The notes under the pieces are model-generated. The model did no database searches and was not told where the DNA came from. It saw nothing but the letters and a program-made list of their open reading frames with translations. From Clostridiales bacterium (GTDB lineage: Bacteria > Bacillota > Clostridia > Oscillospirales > Oscillospiraceae), in contig JAJQFX010000149.1 of NCBI GenBank assembly GCA_021200895.1, positions 1-14,374 on the forward strand: a stretch of DNA of 14,374 bases. The letters run 5' to 3'. Both the position numbers and the translations under genes were made by a program. Positions 12,761 through 14,374 of the stretch are shown here, piece after piece. How positions within the stretch are numbered: the stretch's first letter is position 1; each line of letters begins with the position of its first letter.

Positions 12761-13417
12761 ATGAACACCGAATGGAATGCCAACCACGCCCTACTGGTGG
12801 GGGAGGCCCTGGAGGAGCCGGCCTTCTCCCACGCCAGCCGCGGGGAGGACTTCTTTCTGGTGCCGGTGCAGAGCCTGCGTCTGTCCGGCACGGCGGATGT
12901 GCTGAACGTGCTGCTGCCCCGGACGCTGCTGGAACAATGCCCGGTGCGGGCCGGGGAGCGGGTGCGGCTGGAGGGCGAGGTGCGCTCCTACAACAACCGC
13001 AGCGGCGTGGGCCACAGGCTGGTCATCACCATGCTGGCCCAGTCCGTGACCTGGGGCACCACCGGCGTGGACGATAACCGTGTGACCCTGGCCGGAGCGC
13101 TGTGCCGCAGGGCGGTGTACCGCCGCACCCCCCTGGGGCGGGAGATCGCCGACGTCATGCTGGCGGTGAACCGGCGGTATGGCCGGGCGGACTACCTGCC
13201 CTGCATCGCCTGGGGGAGCATCGCCCAAAAGTGCAGTCAGCTGGAGGTGGGGACGCTTTTGCGGCTGGGCGGCAGGCTGCAAAGCCGCGCCTACACCAAG
13301 GTGACGGAGGACGGGCCGGTGAACAAGACGGCCTATGAGGTCTCCATCATGACCCTGGCGCTGGGGGGCGCAAAGGCCGAAGATGCAAGTTGGCCGCCTA
13401 AAACTTGCAAAAATTGA
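12761..13417 (+). CDS. Two-OB-fold single-stranded DNA-binding protein, 218 aa
   Basis: The product looks like the tandem OB-fold single-stranded DNA-binding proteins of Oscillospiraceae-type Clostridia. OB fold 1 spans about residues 8-105 (NHALLVGEALEEP through GERVRLEGEVRSYNNRSG). OB fold 2 spans about 106-205, with RVTLAGALCRRAVYRRTPLG, REIADVMLAVNRRYGRADYL, PCIAWGSIAQKCSQLEVGTL and RLGGRLQSRAYTKV. This second half follows the SSB/PriB pattern closely. There is no acidic C-terminal tip like that of classical SSB, since it ends KTCKN. The usual ssb partners rpsF and rpsR are absent, so it is probably an accessory SSB or PriB-like protein. The start is ATG 12761 with GGAAGAGG inside a hairpin. 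An 8-bp inverted repeat (13384-13409) covers the last codons. Confidence 0.82.
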   Translation: MNTEWNANHALLVGEALEEPAFSHASRGEDFFLVPVQSLRLSGTADVLNVLLPRTLLEQCPVRAGERVRLEGEVRSYNNRSGVGHRLVITMLAQSVTWGTTGVDDNRVTLAGALCRRAVYRRTPLGREIADVMLAVNRRYGRADYLPCIAWGSIAQKCSQLEVGTLLRLGGRLQSRAYTKVTEDGPVNKTAYEVSIMTLALGGAKAEDASWPPKTCKN

Positions 13418-13427
13418 AAAGAACCCC

Positions 13428-13456
13428 TTGACGGCACGGCAAAAATATGGTACAGT
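13428..13456 (+). promoter_or_regulatory. Promoter of the T-box-aspS transcript
   Basis: TTGACG (13428-13433), a 17-nt spacer and TACAGT (13451-13456) form a good sigma-A-type promoter (5/6 and 4/6). The start would be near 13463, just before T-box stem I, which is where T-box transcripts normally begin. Confidence 0.75.
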
Positions 13457-13462
13457 GAAGCT

Positions 13463-13783
13463 GTTCAAAGGCTGAGAAGGAGACCGCATTCCGGATGCCA
13501 GCAAGAGAACGGGGGCCGTCGGCTGGAAGCCCCCGCATGGCGAGAGGGAAGAGGCGCAACGCTCCGGAGCCGACAGTTCGAGCCGCCGCAAGGGTGCGGA
13601 GGGGTGAGGGCTGTCCGTGACCCCCGCGTTAAGGGTTTTGAGAGGCGTTCCGGCTGTGTGAGGCCGCGACGCAAGGCGGGTGGTACCGCGGAATGAGCTT
13701 TGCCCCGGAAGGGGCGCTTTGCCAGTTTTTGAAGGAGAACGTTCCGTCCCGGTCAGTGAGACTTCACTGACCGGGATTTTTCT
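13463..13783 (+). promoter_or_regulatory. T-box riboswitch, probable tRNA-Asn specifier
   Basis: The hallmark T-box sequence GGGTGGTACCGCGG is at 13678-13691, with TGGT (13681-13684) able to pair with the uncharged tRNA NCCA end. Stem I is recognisable. GGCT (13470-13473) pairs with AGCC (13568-13571) and GGAG (13479-13482) with CTCC (13562-13565), enclosing a kink-turn-like GAGAA/GG internal loop. The apical part has AGAGA (13504-13508), then CGGGGGC and GCCCCCG enclosing GGCTGGAA. The specifier position directly before CTCC reads AAC (13558-13560), an Asn codon. Uncharged tRNA-Asn would favour the antiterminator and expression of aspS. The specifier call is by eye and less certain than the T-box itself. 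Confidence 0.9.
13747..13783 (+). terminator. T-box-controlled intrinsic terminator
   Basis: TCCCGGTCAGTGA (13747-13759) and TCACTGACCGGGA (13764-13776) form a perfect 13-bp stem with a 4-nt loop, followed by TTTTTCT. It lies just before aspS. A smaller hairpin (GCCCC-GGAA-GGGGC, 13702-13715) and a short T-run (13726-13730) separate it from the T-box sequence. CGGAA (13689-13693) within and next to the T-box can pair with TTCCG (13742-13746) at the foot of the terminator. Confidence 0.92.
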
Positions 13784-13809
13784 ATGACTTGAAAGGTATG
13801 GTGGAAACG

Positions 13810-14374
13810 ATGGAATTTGTAACGGGAGCCTGTCAGAGCGTTGATTTGGGCTATGAAGCCCTCCTCAGCGGGGACTATGTGGGGCAGCGTGTCAGCGTCC
13901 ACGGCGCGGTACACGCGCTGCGGCCTCTGGGGGGCGTGGTGTTCCTGACCCTGCGGCTGCGCCGGGGGACGGTGCAGTGCGTGACGAACGGGCAGCTGGA
14001 CTTGTCCGGCGTCGCGGAGGAGTGCGCCGTCCGGGTCACCGGTACCCTGCGGCAGGATGAGCGCGCCCCCGGCGGGGTGGAAATTGACCTGGACGGCATC
14101 ACCGTCCTGTCCGCCCTGGCGGAGCCCATGCCGGTGCCGGTGAACAAGTACAAGCTGAAGCTGAACCTGGATACCGAGCTGCCCCTTCGCCCTCTGGTGC
14201 TGCGGAACCTGCAAAAGCGTAGCGTGTTCCGCATTCAGGAGGGACTGTGCCGGGCCTTCCGGGAGTACCTCACCGGCCAGGAGTTCACCGAGATCCACAC
14301 CCCCAAAAACGTCCACCCCGGAGCCGAGGGTGGCAGCAACATCATCCGCATGGAGTATTTCAACTCCCGCGCCA
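13810..14374 (+). CDS. aspS: Archaeal-type aspartyl-tRNA synthetase, 5' part (partial)
   Basis: The first 188 codons are present and the gene continues past the window. The N-terminal OB-fold anticodon-binding domain spans about residues 1-105 (YVGQRVSVHGAVHALRPLGG...). The class II catalytic core then begins with LRNLQKRSVFRIQEGLCRAF and motif 1 (EFTEIHTPKNV). HPGAEGGSNIIRMEYF matches the archaeal/eukaryotic-type AspRS pattern rather than the long bacterial type. Such enzymes in Clostridia are often non-discriminating and charge both tRNA-Asp and tRNA-Asn. The start is ATG 13810. ATG 13798 is in frame, but its GAAAGG is only 1 nt away. It is controlled by the upstream T-box, whose Asn-like specifier fits a role in Asn-tRNA formation. 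An asparaginyl-type relative cannot be fully excluded from the partial sequence. Confidence 0.88.
   Translation, partial: MEFVTGACQSVDLGYEALLSGDYVGQRVSVHGAVHALRPLGGVVFLTLRLRRGTVQCVTNGQLDLSGVAEECAVRVTGTLRQDERAPGGVEIDLDGITVLSALAEPMPVPVNKYKLKLNLDTELPLRPLVLRNLQKRSVFRIQEGLCRAFREYLTGQEFTEIHTPKNVHPGAEGGSNIIRMEYFNSRA

Noticed and set aside
13384..13409. TGCAAGTT/AACTTGCA inverted repeat as terminator of the OB-fold gene
   Set aside because: It lies inside the last codons and is followed by an A-run rather than a T-run on the plus strand.
13572..13574. GAC triplet as an Asp specifier in the T-box
   Set aside because: It lies just outside the paired base of stem I (GGCT/AGCC), whereas AAC at 13558-13560 is in the expected place before CTCC.
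1..14374. CRISPR array, insertion sequence, prophage or tRNA genes
   Set aside because: No regularly spaced repeats, transposase or integrase motifs, or cloverleaf-like sequences were seen on either strand.

Overview
The window looks like chromosomal DNA from a GC-rich, endospore-forming member of the Clostridia, probably close to the Oscillospiraceae (Flavonifractor/Oscillibacter-like). This is inferred from strong AGGAGG-type ribosome binding sites, two spore-coat-type genes behind a sigma-E-like promoter, a T-box riboswitch, a [4Fe-4S]-type PurF and an archaeal-type aspartyl-tRNA synthetase. There is no tRNA, rRNA, CRISPR array, insertion sequence or phage gene. Most of the region is ordinary housekeeping DNA. 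The less ordinary content lies in small genes, RNA structures and start sites.

Layout, left to right. (1) 1-174 is intergenic with a perfect 12-bp inverted repeat. It is followed by an unknown 182-aa gene (+) that converges on, and overlaps, a two-gene spore-coat operon (-). (2) 1305-2412 (+) holds nrdR, an unknown 109-aa gene and a GIY-YIG protein, closed by a bidirectional terminator. (3) 2472-4545 (-) is a udk-purF operon with its own promoter. (4) 4720-6779 (-) holds two membrane proteins of unknown function behind a near-consensus promoter. (5) 6904-11587 (-) is a complete phosphate operon, pstS-pstC-pstA-pstB-(46-aa ORF)-phoU-(24-aa ORF)-terminator, with a candidate PHO box and a hairpin between pstS and pstC. 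(6) 11776-13417 (+) holds a consensus promoter, a long leader containing a start-less reading frame, a GyrI-like protein and a two-OB-fold ssDNA-binding protein whose ribosome binding site is inside a hairpin. (7) 13428-14374 (+) holds a promoter, a T-box riboswitch with a probable Asn (AAC) specifier, and the 5' part of an archaeal-type aspS that runs off the window.

How the genes work together: PstSCAB forms the high-affinity phosphate transporter and PhoU is its regulatory partner. The two small ORFs have excellent ribosome binding sites inside this operon and are the best candidates here for undescribed components. NrdR represses ribonucleotide reductase genes, while Udk and PurF act in pyrimidine salvage and purine synthesis, so the left half has a nucleotide-metabolism flavour. 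The Asn-type T-box in front of an archaeal-type AspRS suggests that the enzyme is non-discriminating and supplies Asp-tRNA(Asn) for amidation, so gatCAB may lie just beyond the right edge.
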